Positions 1 to 11,486 of a DNA stretch of 64,000 nt are shown piece by piece. The notes beneath the pieces were generated by a model. That model was given only the letters and a program-made list of their open reading frames with translations, was not told the DNA's origin and did not search any database. The first letter of the stretch is position 1. Every line of letters begins with the position of its first letter. The position numbers were made by a program, and so were the translations under genes. Origin of the DNA: Pleurodeles waltl (lineage: Eukaryota; Chordata; Amphibia; Caudata; Salamandridae); contig NC_090439.1 in the NCBI RefSeq assembly GCF_031143425.1, positions 355,006,027-355,070,026 of the forward strand. The letters are read 5' to 3'.

Positions 1-137
1 AAGTTTCTTTGCCCAAGTTTCTTTGGCAGGCATTAAGTTAAAGAAATGAAATCATGTAAATACGTTTAATATTCAGTTCTCAGTTTAACTGGGATGAATA
101 TCATAAACAGTTTACATGCAGATATTTTACACATTAA
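1..137. other. Unassigned AT-rich sequence
   Basis: No coding signal or repeat structure was recognised here. It ends with the TAA that forms the left copy of the target-site duplication of the next element. Confidence 0.4.
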
Positions 138-205
138 GGGCCATATGTACGAAAGCTTTTTCCCATAGACACAGAATGGGTAAAATCCTTTCGTACATCT
201 GGCCC
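138..205. mobile_element. 68-bp foldback MITE (Harbinger-like), TAA duplication
   Basis: The sequence begins GGGCCATATGTACGAAAG and ends with the near-perfect reverse complement CTTTCGTACATCTGGCCC (one mismatch in 18). It is flanked on both sides by TAA (135-137 and 206-208). A 3-bp TAA/TTA target duplication and GGG-starting inverted termini are characteristic of PIF/Harbinger elements, so this is best read as a very small non-autonomous derivative. The middle has a second imperfect complementarity, so nearly the whole element can fold into one hairpin. It has no coding capacity. Confidence 0.7.
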
Positions 206-208
206 TAA

Positions 209-1159
209 GACACTTATGGAGGTTTGACACTCATCTATGAGCCACTCAGTGATCCCAATAATTTCTATTTATAAAGATAAGGTTATTTCACTTGTGCTTT
301 ACGGAACCACGCTACTAGCTTGTCACTAACATGCGAGTTGGAATAAAAAAGATGCCTTTTTGTTAAAACGATCATATGTTTTGCCCAAATTCAATCACTG
401 AATTTACTATATTAGAGCAAATTTTAAAATCTCAGGAAAAAAATGGCCCACATCTGTGCAATAAGATTCCTAGCATCACTTAAGGTGGGAAATTGGGAAA
501 CAAAAATCTCTATTTGTAGTCACATATTGTTTACACGGGAATCTGAATAAATGTAGCAATAGCAGGAAAAAGGATCACTTCATTTTGAATTCTTTGCATT
601 GGCTGCCTGTTAAAAAATGTGTCTTGCTATTGCTTGAAGCATTCCATGATTTTGTGATGTCCAAATTTGCTCTCTATGATTTTCAATCTACTAGCCAATG
701 ATGCAGCACATGGCTAAGACCAAGACTGTAACTTGTATTGTTTGGGCTTTTACAGCGGCAGCAACAAGGCGCTCAAGTAATCTTCCAAGGATTAATCTGC
801 TCTTACTCACTTCCACCTTTTTCACTGGAAATCAAAGATCCTGCAGTTTAATTGTTAATTGGTACCTGGGAGCTTCAGTTTGCTTTACCATTTTCCCTTT
901 CTATATGCTTAATGAGTTCTGTTGTTTTATTTATAGCACTAAGAAACTAATTTCAGTGTTTCACTCTACAAAAAAACAACAGCACTTATGTTTTTGTTGT
1001 TATGATTAAGGGGTTAATCAGCACATTTGTAAGCAGTAATATTCAACAGATAGTTAATTTACCAATTTTTAAACAGGTATTGCAGAAATCAGGGGCCTAT
1101 TAAGCATGTCTTTCTATTAAGCATGAAACAACTCATTGCCTCCATTTTGGAGAAACTAT
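209..1159. other. Unassigned AT-rich intergenic or intronic sequence
   Basis: I see no gene, splice-flanked coding stretch or repeat here. The longest open stretch (698-1009, plus) has no recognisable motif and the composition of its surroundings, so I treat it as chance. Confidence 0.4.
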
Positions 1160-1320
1160 GGGTCTGATTTAGATCCTGGTGGAGGGGAATACTCAGTCAC
1201 AAAGATTCCATCTGCCATATTACGATCCTATGATATTCTATGGGAATCATACTATGGCTGACAGGATATCTGTCACATTTGTGATGGAGTAGTCCATTCG
1301 CAGTGATCTAAATAAGGCCC
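1160..1320. mobile_element. 161-bp foldback MITE with GGGTCTGATTTAGATC terminus
   Basis: The left end GGGTCTGATTTAGATC matches the reverse complement of the right end (GGGCCTTATTTAGATC) at 13 of 16 positions, and the interior keeps further inverted complementarity. The flanking triplets (TAT and TTT) do not form a clear duplication. The terminus resembles that of the larger element at 54877-55407, which has a TTA duplication, so both probably belong to one Harbinger-type group. No coding capacity. Confidence 0.55.
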
Positions 1321-2559
1321 TTTGTCTTATGATTCAAGGTGATAGTACAATTTTGCCCTGCCTTGAAAATATTCTAGATAAACGACTGTGTTTCAAGCTA
1401 TTAATGTCCTACTTGGGGAAAAGCTGTCTTGGGATATACAGGATCTAAAGGAGAAAATAGGACAGGATTATGGTAATTGCATGTCAAGCTTTAGTGAAAT
1501 TGAATATTACACATAAGTTTGTCTCCCTCCTGGAAGAACTGATAAGAACATTAGGTTAAAGGATTAGGTAAGATGGGAAAAACATTTGGGCATTCATGGA
1601 GTGGATATTTTTGATAAACGAAGAATAGGTGCATTGGTATGAATTCATAGGCAAGTTCAATGCAAATGAGAAAGAGATTAAGATGTCCTGAAGGTGAAAC
1701 TTATGGACATTTTGTGACAATAAAAAAATGAAACATGCCTGAGGTGATTCTTGTGAGAGGACAGCAGAACGTATATGTACTTGGGGTTAGAAAGTACAAC
1801 ATTTACTGGAATGGAAACAAGGTGCTCATAAAAAGTGTTAACATGCTCCTTCTAGAAAATTCATGAACCCATATGAAAATCACACAGACTGTCTGAATTA
1901 ACTAAGCAACAATACCTACAAATCTTCACCAGTCTTTTCAAAAAAGCCAAAAAAGGAGTTAATCAATTTATGCTCCTACATGGATAGTTTCATTCCAATC
2001 CATCAAATGAAGAAAGGGAACTGTCAAAACGTTGATTTCCCATGCAAATTCCCATAAAAAATTTGCTCTCTGATACTGAAAAATAGCTTAACGTAATTAA
2101 ACCAAATTTGGCACAAAGTTAGAACTTTTCTAGGAAAGTGTGTTTTTTGTGATTTGGTGTAAATCAGCTGAGAAATAAGCATTTAAAGAGATGCTCGGAT
2201 TGGGTTCTAAGGGTTTCAAAGTTAGGTGTATCTGGACTGTTGGTCTATATATAGACAACCACAACATATTGAGCAATACACATATAGATGTGTATGTAGG
2301 CATGCACAGCGTTTTAAATATACAATAAAAAGTATTCATATGCCTAAATTAGGCAAGTTTTGTATTACAAGCTGTGAAAAGTAACAGATTAAACCTGAGC
2401 AGCCCTCAACTATGAATTAAGAATCCAGAATCCAATAAGAAAAACATGTACATGCCATCAAAATGTAATGGATTTTAACATGAACTATTCTTCCAGTCAA
2501 TGGAACACTTAAAGTGAGCACTCAGGTATATCAAGGATTGAGGTTTTTAAAATAACCCA
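1321..2559. other. Unassigned AT-rich sequence
   Basis: No gene or structured repeat was recognised. Short open stretches on either strand lack motifs. Confidence 0.4.
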
Positions 2560-3796
2560 AAAAAAACATTTTATTCAAGAACATTGTGTAAAGAACATCA
2601 CATATGCAATGTGTTGCAACTTGGGTGCAGGAAGTAGTTTGTCCAGGAATCCCATCATGCTTAGCCAGTCTGAACAATCCACTTTAAGCAAGGCACAGTA
2701 CTGCACATAGGAGGTTCATATACAAATATATATCTACATAATGACATTGGAATATCAGGGAAGGGCAGCCACCAGACAATCAATAAAGTGCATTACAACA
2801 GAAGCAAACTGTCACACCTCTATCTGTCAGTATCAACATCCTCGTCACTGAGGTCACCCTCAGGAGCCAGAGGTCGGTCACACAATGACACACATACGTC
2901 CACATCCTCCTTCAGTTTTTCGTTAGTTCTACTACTCGTCATATGCATCTCTTGAAACAGGATCCACTTCACCACATTCTTCTCCCAGTGATTCCACAGA
3001 CGGTGCCACATCCACAGCAATGCGCCTTTCGGCTAACATGAGCCCAACAGTAAGAACCTATAAGCCATTTTCTTACACTTTGTTCTTTTCATGCTGCCTA
3101 AAAGGCAAAACTGGGAAGTGAGGGCACCATGCATTGTTATGGTGCATAGAAGTCTATCCACTACCACGGTCCAGTAAGGATACACCAACGGGTACCCCAA
3201 GCCATGTGCATACAATCTGCCCCCCACAAAACCACCATCCTGATATATGTGGCTCAGTGCCAAGGGTTTCATGTAGGTGCGATGAAGGAAGTTAAAATGG
3301 ATGAGCTTAAACTGTGCGTTACTAGAAACTGTCCTAGTTAAAGCACACACTCTTGCCAGACCTCATCTGCCATAGGCTCACCCAAATCTGACTTGTAGGC
3401 CTTCTGAGCCTGTGGGCTACATCCACCTCTATGGCCTTACATAGCAGCAATACCAGATGACTCCCCATTCCACAGGACAGCATGACCCCCAGGGTGCCAG
3501 AGGCACATGGGACCACTGTAAAAGTCCCTCAGGTCTGTCTAGCGAACTCAGCCAGGCCTGCATAATGCAGAAAGTGTCCAGGACCCACTCCAAATAGCAG
3601 CTCTGCCTCCTAAAAGGAGATAAAGGGCTCATTGGGATAAAGGTCTCATCCGGATATATATCACCCCAATTTTCACAGCCCACCTCCCGCCACACCTAAT
3701 AGGTCATGTTGGTCTCCATTTGCAGAATCTGAGTAAGTATCCATACCAGCGATTCCCTATGAAAGGGTACCACACGAAGTACCATGTGTACCAACC

Positions 3797-4042
3797 TCAT
3801 CCACACTCAGGCTGTCTGCCTGACCACATAAGGCTGGTCAGTCGAAACTCTGAGCCCTCCATTAGTAACACAGAGAGCTCCACCACTACCAGAGTCCCCA
3901 TCCAGCAAACATTTTTCATAGTTATGCAGTTTGCCAAACAACAGGCCACATGTTGCATAACTGTTGCAAAATAATAGAACTTTAGATGCAGCACCTCCAA
4001 TCCTCCACCCTCACAGCTTCTCATCAATGTAGCGCTGGCCAC
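3797..4042 (-). pseudogene. LINE ORF2 C-terminal fragment (GGLEVLHLKFYY box)
   Basis: The minus-strand reading contains EGGGLEVLHLKFYYFATVM, the conserved box that follows the RT domain in Tx1/L1 ORF2 proteins (usual form GGLGxPxLxxYYxAxQL). It lies downstream of the RT fragment in the same LINE relic, in the expected order. It is only a fragment with stops on both sides. Confidence 0.7.
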
Positions 4043-4306
4043 CCAACTGTGCCTGCCAGCCCATTACAGCGATGTTAGCAGCAAATCCAATTTCCTAAAT
4101 ACCTAAGCAGGCAGGTGGCAAAGGGAGTGCTGTATTGTGTAAAGACAACACAGCAGGAGCACCATCTTAAAGACAGCAATCCAGTCCATAACAGACACCG
4201 GCAGGGTGTTCCAACACGGACAGAGGACCGAAGGGAGTGCAAGACTCTCCTCATATTATATTGAACCTTCTTTGAGTGAGCAACCATAATTCCTACGTAG
4301 TGAAAT

Positions 4307-4930
4307 CTATCCAGCTCCCAACAAAAACTCAAGTCCAGAAGGTCCTCCATTGGGGAGCCTACCCATGCCGCTACTGGAAACAGCCACGATTTTCTCCTGT
4401 TCATACACAACCCTGAAGTCATCTAAAATACACAAGAGCTCTCCAAGCGACTCCAGAGGTTCCCTGAGATAGAACAATGTATCATCCACATACAGCGACA
4501 CAAGGTGTCTCGTCACACCCATCTTTGTCGAACCCTGATCACCAGGGGCTCCAATGCCAGGACAAATAACCCAAACAACCATGTCAAATGCTTTTTCTAT
4601 GTTTACCGCCACCAGGACCATCTCCTCATCAGCTCCCTCTACCTCTTGCAAAATATATGTAAGTCTCCTCAGGTTCATACCCGTGTTACAGCTCGGGATG
4701 AATCCACATTGATCTCCATGAACCAACCTGCTCACAACAGGGCTCAGACGGCTAGCTAGCATTTTACAAAGGACCTTCACATCAGTATACAACACTGTAA
4801 AAGGCCGATATGCTGCAGGGTCTGTCTTATCACCACCAGGTTTAGGCATCATGCATATTTCCCCATTCCACATGGTTGGGGGTAATACACCCCTATCTTG
4901 CACTTCCAGATATACCTCCGGGAGTCCCAC
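4307..4930 (-). pseudogene. LINE ORF2 reverse transcriptase fragment
   Basis: A 207-codon minus-strand open stretch carries the L1 reverse transcriptase core. Near residues 28-42 it has MPKPGGDKTDPAAYRPF (family: KPxKDxxxxxxYRPISLL). Then come ASRLSPVVSRLVHGDQCGF (family: DQxGF) and a TGMNLRRLTYIL motif typical of Tx1-type L1. The aspartate motif VNIEKAFDMVVW is kept, and a second motif, YVDDTLFYL, corresponds to the catalytic F/Y-x-D-D box. The segment between the two catalytic boxes is much shorter than in a complete RT, so an internal deletion or frameshift has joined distant parts. The protein is not functional. Confidence 0.85.
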
Positions 4931-5879
4931 TATAAGAATCGCTGAGAATGCCTGGTAGAATTCTGCTCAGAATCCGTTCCCCCCAACCCCTCCCCAGAGC
5001 TTTTTGTTTAGGGAGTAATTGTAGCGCCATCCTCAGCTCCTTCAACATGAGGCTAGCTTCCAATTCGAGACTTACCTCCTACCCAATATTTAGGAGAATG
5101 AGGTGTCCAAGTAAATCCTGTATACCTGCCTGAGTGATCTCCGTATCCCTCTTGTAAACCCTCTCAAGGTGCTGTCAGAATGTATTCACAACCGCCACCC
5201 AGGTGGCCAGCAGCACACCCTATACCGCCCTCAAGTGTACAACTGGGTCCAACGTTGCTTCCCTACGCAAGATGCATGCCAAAAACCTCCCCAATTTGTG
5301 GCCCTCCCTATAAATGCACTGCTGATACTGGTCAGAGGGAACCTATCCATTCTGTCCCAGATAGCTGCTATTCAGCGGTGCATTGCCCCCTCCCCTCTCT
5401 TCCTCCACCTGGCATTTAAGTCCACAGTCTGCAGCTCTGCAAGATCTGCCTCTCTCTCCTGAAGCTCCTGCCCAATAGCTGCCACACTCCACATATTAAA
5501 CCTCTACACCTGCTCCACAGCCCAACACCCATAGCCTCCTATTCAGTGACGCTGCAGTACGTACTCCTCCCAATTGTGATCCATATACTCTGTCAGTGAG
5601 AGCGCCAACGTCTCACTACCTTCTGCATTGGACAGTACATCCAGTGGGAATCCCCAGTGCACTTTTTGTTCTGGTGCTGCACCCTCTGCATTTCACAGCT
5701 AACTGAGGTAATCAGATAAAAATCTAGCCAGATAGGACACAGCAACCTTCTTGTCTACAGGGAGCCCTGCCAACAGCACCCGATCCAACCTGCCATGTAT
5801 GTTGCATGAGGGAGTGACAAGTATAAACATGATTCAAGGTTATGCATCACCGCTCTCAATGCTGCAGTCACGCAGCCTT

Positions 5880-6262
5880 CATGTCCCATCGGGGCTGAAG
5901 CCTGTCCAGATCACCATTGAGAATGCAGTTGAAATCACCCAATCAAAACAAAGGCACAGCCACATCCTAGCTGACCAGCTCTTAAATACTATAAAAGAAA
6001 TCTGCGTCATCTATTTTGGGCGGATAAATATTTAGGATGGTGAGGTCCCACCCATCCAACAAGCCCTGTATGACCACATATCGGACCCCCACATCTGCCT
6101 CCGAGTATGTCAGGGAAAACCGGGTTCTGGGTGACACCCAAATCAGAACTCCCCTGGCATACATAAAAAAGAGGCATGATAAATCTGACCCCTCCACTTC
6201 TTAGCTTCTGTATCACTCAAATGAGTGTCCTGGAGGAACTGAGGATTATAACCAACCGTTCT
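5880..6262 (-). pseudogene. LINE ORF2 AP-endonuclease fragment
   Basis: Minus-strand reading gives PQFLQDTHLSDTEAKKW near 6240-6180 (family: LLQETHL; the Glu has become Asp), then YARGVLIWVSPRTRFSL and WDLTILNIYPPKIDDADFF (family: NxYAPNxDDxxFF). Near 5940-5895 it gives LGDFNCILNGDLDR (family: GGDFNxxLxxxLDR). These are the catalytic and structural blocks of the L1 apurinic-like endonuclease that nicks target DNA for reverse transcription. The blocks lie in different frames, so the domain is dead. The reading stops making sense beyond about 6300, taken as the 5' truncation point. Confidence 0.75.
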
Positions 6263-6300
6263 CCTAGAGACCTTTGAAAGGAATGCAGGCAGTAGAGCAA

Positions 6301-7079
6301 TAAAGTATATTCCTACACACTGGAAACATATAGAGAATTACCCACAATGAAAATCAGAGCAATGTAAAAGATCCTATGTACTAAAAAAACTAATGTGCTT
6401 CTTTATTTGAATATTTGATCCCCAGATCCATCAGTAGGAATGTTCACATTATCTTCACAACCTGGGAGCATTGGTTATATGATCACTCTTTCAAAACTTC
6501 ATATTAAAGATCATCAGGGATTTCACCTCAAGACAAAGACCTTCAAAGGGAAAGCGTGGGATAGTTTATAGCTAGGATCCAAGGGTCTGGACAAAAAGAC
6601 AATGTTATTCTCTTACTGGAGAACCCAGTGAGCACAGCTTGAACATATTGTAATGGAGTACTGTTGTTTGTGAGAAATGAATATATTGTTCTATTGGTCC
6701 TGATTTGAATCTCATAAACACAAGTACCTTAATTTGAAATACAACTTAATCAGGAAGAAACGGATAAAATACAAACCAACAACATGATCATTGGAATGAA
6801 ATCTGGTATAGGTGTGCACACTTATGTAAGTGGTCTTTTACTTTTTGAAGGCTAAGTTGTCGGACAAACGTACTGGGGACTTAAAAGCATGAAAAAAAGA
6901 GAGAAAGCTAATAGTCCAGGATGTGTCAACTTGTATAGACTGATGAAAAGAGCAGATATAAATGTTCTCAACTTCTGCTACACCATCCTACAGTTAAGTA
7001 GAGAGGGTCACTTAGGACTGTTTGATGTAGGGCATACAGGAAATGCAGCAAAATGCAGGTAGGTTTATCCCTGGGAACT
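6301..7079. other. Unassigned sequence
   Basis: AT-rich sequence without recognisable genes, splice sites with coding context or tandem structure. Confidence 0.4.
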
Positions 7080-8345
7080 TTTACCTTTTTGGTTAGTGAG
7101 GGGCCAGGAGTCACCAATAGTTACAAGGCGGTGCCAGCCATTAATATAGCACTTAAATTACCCTTCACACAGCACTACTGGGCCAGTGGAAGATGAGAAA
7201 ATGATTAAACCCTGCTGTCTGAGACCTGAAAAGAGCTCAAAAGGCCTGGACCTGCTCTCCGTCTTCCACTCGGGACACAAATATGGACTCCAATGGTCAT
7301 AAGCTGGCACCCTGTTCAAGCTACAGAGACACAACATGCTACAAGAGTCTCTTCCTTCTATTGCCCAGCTGGCTAGTTCCAACTGGACCTGGACCCTGCA
7401 GGTGACTTCTGCTGGAGTAAATCTTGACCCTCAAGTGCTGTTCCTGAGGCTCTGGAACCATAGGTTGTGTCAAAATGTACTGCTCCTTACATCCTGAGCA
7501 ACCAGAGACCTAGACATTTGGGTCCATAGACCTCTAGGGGCTGGGACAAACCTGTCAAGCCTGTCCGACAAATGTGCACTGCTGCTAAGATGAAAATTCA
7601 GGTTTCCCCTGCTCTAAGCTTTTCCACAGCAGCAAATACAATTCAGTATGAACTCGCGGAGAAAGTATCCAGCATTGTGGAGCCCTCTTCAGCTATAAGT
7701 GATTAAGTACGAATGTAGAAATTATAAACCGGTGAAGGAGTCAAAAGCATCAGGCCAGCGAGGGACCATACTTGGGTGCAAAATAAAGATTTCTCCTGCT
7801 TGGGGCTCTACAGCCAAAAGTCAGTGACTTCCCCAGTACCTCATCTGATGGCTATCAGATCTTGTGGAGTATTTGGCCACAGCCTGCTGCCTATCCCCAC
7901 TGGAGATTCTGGCTTCCATTTCTGAGTCTAAATTCGAAAGTAAAACATCTGCCCGGGTCAAGCCTAATTTCTGCATTCCATCGCAGTCAGTCTAAAATTG
8001 CACCTAGCTTCCAGTATACCCAAACCAGCTGACCACAGCTGGCATATAACGCTTTTTGCCAATTATTTTATTTAAAATTTTAAAAATGGATACCTTCAGT
8101 CCCTTTAAAGGATTGTTGTTGTCATTTTATTTAATAAAAATGATTCTATTTTCCTAACTTGGTTTGAGAAATTTTCTTGTGCTGTATTTTGACTTTATTA
8201 CTGTTTTGATCCTATATAAATACTTTACAAATTGCCTCCAAGTTAAGCTTGTCTGATCTATGCCATAGCTATCAGGGGGTTGAGCTCAGGTACATTAAGT
8301 GACTTTAGTGGTTAACCCTGGCAAGGATTGCGATTATTACTGGAG
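7080..8345 (+). mobile_element. Degenerate LTR fragment related to the 42.2-44.4 kb LTR
   Basis: The last 300 bases (about 8040-8345) follow the order of the solo LTR near 44110-44400: an AT-rich stretch, TTTATTACTGTTTT, AAATACTTTACA, TTGCCTCCAAGTTAAGC, and a CTATCAGGGGGTTGAGC block that matches CTACCAAGGGGGTGAGT there. The copy is interrupted before the terminal TCTAACA. The preceding kilobase has the mixed, more GC-rich composition of LTR bodies in this window, but I cannot align it base by base, so the left border is only approximate. Confidence 0.5.
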
Positions 8346-9915
8346 TGAGAAGTCACCCCCTCACCTAGTACTCAAATTTCTTACAGCAATCATCAAAATG
8401 ATGCTGTGGCAGCTTAAAATAGGAACCATAGAGACTAAAGGTCCTTGCAGGTGTTATCCATGTTTGAGTTCATCATTGGCATGATGCAATGACAAAAATC
8501 TAAGGAGAGCAGCAAAGAACATAATATTATCACATGCTGCAAACATGACATGACTACATGGAAAAAAGGAAGCAAAGCCCATGAACAGTTTTTATGACTG
8601 TCATCATCTGGCCTACGCCGATAAATCCTATCACACCATAAAGAGCAAATGAATCTTGGACCTGGAGAGTAATACCAACATTTCTGGACCTCTGGTGGAG
8701 GTAAAGGTCCTCTCTGTGACATTGATGGGCCCTTGGTGATGGTAAAGGCCTTTCAATTACTTGGAAGGCCTCTCTAAGCTTTTAGGTTCTCTCTGTGACT
8801 TTATGAAAGAAAGCCCTTCAGATCATCGAGGGGCATTCCTGATGTGAAGGGCTCACCCACTGACATTGTGATACTCTCCAGGACCTCAAGAAATGCTTTC
8901 AAGACGTCAAGAGACCAACCATGACATCAAGAGTAAGAATATGACTTTTTTAGTGCAAAAGTGCAAAATTTTGAAAATGGACTGCTTGGGGAAGAGGAAT
9001 GGAAACGCGGGTTGCGGAAACAGTGGAGAGAAGAAGGGGTAAACCAGTGCATGAGGGAGAGAGCAAAACAGGGTGCGAGAAGCAAGCAATGAAGAGCATA
9101 CCTGCCAACTTAAAAAATATTTTACAGTGTGAAGAGTAGGCAGGGCTTTGGAGGGGACAAGGGCCTGGTGCCAAGTGCTAACTTAGATGCACTCTGCCCC
9201 TCACTAAGCAGCCCACTATCCCGAAAAAAAAAAGAAAAAAAAATGGAAGGGTCATCCAGGCTGTAGCCAATGTCCTGGGGTGTTTTCACACCTTTTATGG
9301 AGATTGGCTGCATACAGCCTCCGAAAACGAGCTGGAAACATACCTTCTAAAGTGGTTTTCAGCTTGTTTTCTCTTTCACAGTGTGATTTTAGCTTCTCGC
9401 CGGGTGACTGTATGGAGGAAGCTGAAATCATGTCACACACTATGGCACCGTGTGAGTTGGCAGGTCTGGGAGAGAAAATGCAGGGGCTAGAGAATCACAA
9501 AAAATAGTTAGTGAGAGCAACACAGGATGGAGAGAAGCAAACAAAGGTGAGAGCAATGCTGGAGGAGAAGTACACGATAGGGAGAACAACAAGGAGTGCA
9601 GAAGGTTTACAAAAGTGCATGAGAGCAGCAAACATGGGAGCGCAGCAAGTAACCTGTGGGAGCACACTGGAAAATACATGCCTTTTCATGAAATGCTTAA
9701 CCATCAATAAAACAAAGTTCCCTACAAATGAGCACTGAAAGGGTACAAGAAGTTATGCCCCAGGGGAGGAACAAACACACCATAGATGAGCTGAGACATG
9801 AGTTGAGAATTTAAAAACTAATGTAACAATAAATATCAATATTTAATGTTATATTATTTTTTTAATTCAACATAGGTTAATAAATATGTTGTAAATAAAT
9901 AAATGCATACCATTT

Positions 9916-9916
<1 letters not shown>
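8346..9916. other. Unassigned sequence with weak internal repetition
   Basis: No gene was recognised. Around 8660-8930 phrases such as CTCTGTGAC, GGTAAAGG and GGACCTC recur at roughly 40-base spacing, suggesting an old, strongly diverged tandem array. Open stretches at 8435-8722 and 8907-9738 show no known motif. Confidence 0.35.

Positions 9917-9978
<62 letters not shown>
9917..9978. repeat. (AT)n microsatellite, about 30 units
   Basis: An uninterrupted run of alternating A and T of about 60 bases. It is flanked by AT-rich sequence with TAATAAATATG-like words. Perfect length suggests it is recent or actively changing. Confidence 0.95.
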
Positions 9979-9980
<2 letters not shown>

Positions 9981-10936
9981 CAAAAAGTTTATTTATATTT
10001 GTAACTATTTGAAATTATTTTATTTAATTTAACATGAGTTCCTATAGTGGATTATATTATATCCTTACCTCCATTCTTTATTATGAGAGGGTTTGCAGTA
10101 CCCATGGTTAGACATGTGCATTGCTGGACTTACTAAAAAAGTTTAAGCTATATACGTTACTAAAATAGAGCAGTTTGTTAATCAGGCCCAATGTTTTTCT
10201 GTTACTTATACCTGCTGTAAGCTTTCATAGCCGGGGTACGTTTGCATATTAACGTCAATTCTGAATAGTGGATTGTGTGTTTTACATAAAATACTTTACG
10301 ATTTTGTACAGAAATAAATAATGGATACTCTTTGGCATGGCCTGAAGATATTGGTATGGCTTCAATGACATGTCAAAATAATGGATCTCTTTTTAAATGT
10401 GCTAAAACAGGAAACTACAGACATGCACTAATACTTGCATTGCATACATTATCATATTAAAGCAAGTCCTATTGGCTTTTCCAAAGCTTGATAATTTTGT
10501 TATGAGTTTTTATATTTTCTATATATATTTTTTTTTTTATGAAAAATTGAATTCATCTATTTCATGTACACTGGCACTTTTTCATTTTGCTTTGGAAAGT
10601 TTTTTTCTGTCCACTTTCAAAAAGTGTTGCGGGGACCTGCACGTGGGAGGGATTATTCATTGTTTATGAATAGTAATTATGATGTCTCAGCAGAGAGGTT
10701 TTCATCACCCAAACCTTAGCGTTCTATGCAGAAACAATGGCTAACTAAAGCTGAATAAGTCACAAAAAACATATTACTTAGGAACTGGAAATCTTCGGCT
10801 TCTGTCTTGGGGTCAATCACCTGTCCTTTTGAGCTCTCTTGGAAAGCATTTCAATGTGTATAAAGAAACAAGAGGAACTATTCAATAAAACTTGCTGACA
10901 CCATTTGGAAGTTTATGATTAGACGATCAATACTCT
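9979..10936. other. Unassigned AT-rich sequence
   Basis: Nothing beyond T-runs (10526-10539) was seen. A GTAAGG donor-like word on the minus strand near 10065 has no supporting coding context (see rejected items). Confidence 0.4.
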
Positions 10937-11483
10937 GAGCCTAATTATGAGTTTGGCGGAAGGGAACACCCATCTGACAAACTCCTGACAGGGTGACTGC
11001 AACCGTAGTGGCGACCACCCCTCTGGATCTATTACGAGTTTCCCACTAGGCTGACGGGTGGAAAACGAGGTTTCCTCCAGTCAGCCTAGCTGGAAATTGG
11101 CAGCAGCATTGCCTCCAGCTTGAAATCACACCAGTGAAAATGCTGTCACCGGTAGGGTGCAGAAGCACATTTGTAATGTTCACTGTATGCACTGAAGATG
11201 GCTGACATTGTGATGGTTGTGGGCATGGGGACCCATGCACTGCCCATGCCAAGTGCATGGGCACTGCAGGTGCCCCTCATGCTCCCCTCTTAAACTCTTC
11301 TCCGCCAGCCTTTTCATGGGGGCTGGGTGATTGTGACCTCTATCCGCCGACAACTTGTCTGGATTACTGATCCCGGGAGAGATGGCGGGTCTTAATGTGG
11401 TGATCGGACCACCACAGCAGCAGCGGTCCTGATCGCCACAGCGAGTCTGCCGTCTCACGTCCGCCATCCTCGTAATGAAGCCC
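10937..11483 (+). mobile_element. Harbinger-type MITE, same family as 52905-53427
   Basis: The block runs from GAGCCTAATTATGAG to CTCGTAATGAAGCCC, which are approximate inverted repeats of each other. Its interior shares ordered phrases with the reverse complement of 52905-53427: the GAGTTTGGCxGA start, GGTGGCGACCACCCC, GAGTTTCCCACTAGG, GTGGAAA...GAGGTTTC, and a TTTTCAT / TCCGCCA stretch near the end. The two are therefore copies of one non-autonomous family in opposite orientation. It has no coding capacity. Only the right flank has a TAA triplet, which is shared with the neighbouring element. Confidence 0.7.
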
Positions 11484-11486
11484 TAA

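Larger units (their letters stand above)
2560..6300 (-). mobile_element. Tx1/L1-type LINE relic, 5'-truncated
   Basis: Read on the minus strand, this block holds pieces of a long-interspersed element ORF2 in the right order: an APE-type endonuclease (about 6262-5880), a connecting region (about 5750-4950), the reverse transcriptase (4930-4307) and the C-terminal part (about 4042-3797). All frames are broken by stops and frameshifts, so it is long dead. The likely 3' end is near 2560, where the minus strand has AATAAA (in CTTGAATAAAATG). The 5' part, including ORF1, is missing, as usual for LINE copies. The GGLxVxxLKxYY-like box of the C-terminal part and the NLRRL motif in the RT point to the Tx1 branch of L1, common in amphibians. 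No target duplication was identified. Confidence 0.8.

Noticed and set aside
698..1009. 103-codon plus-strand open reading
   Set aside because: No motif, unremarkable start context and AT-rich surroundings; compatible with chance.
10060..10140. Minus-strand stretch between TTTTTTAG and GAG/GTAAGG as exon 4 of the split gene
   Set aside because: In the phase required after exon 3 it runs into a stop within eight codons, and the peptide in the other frame has no family resemblance.
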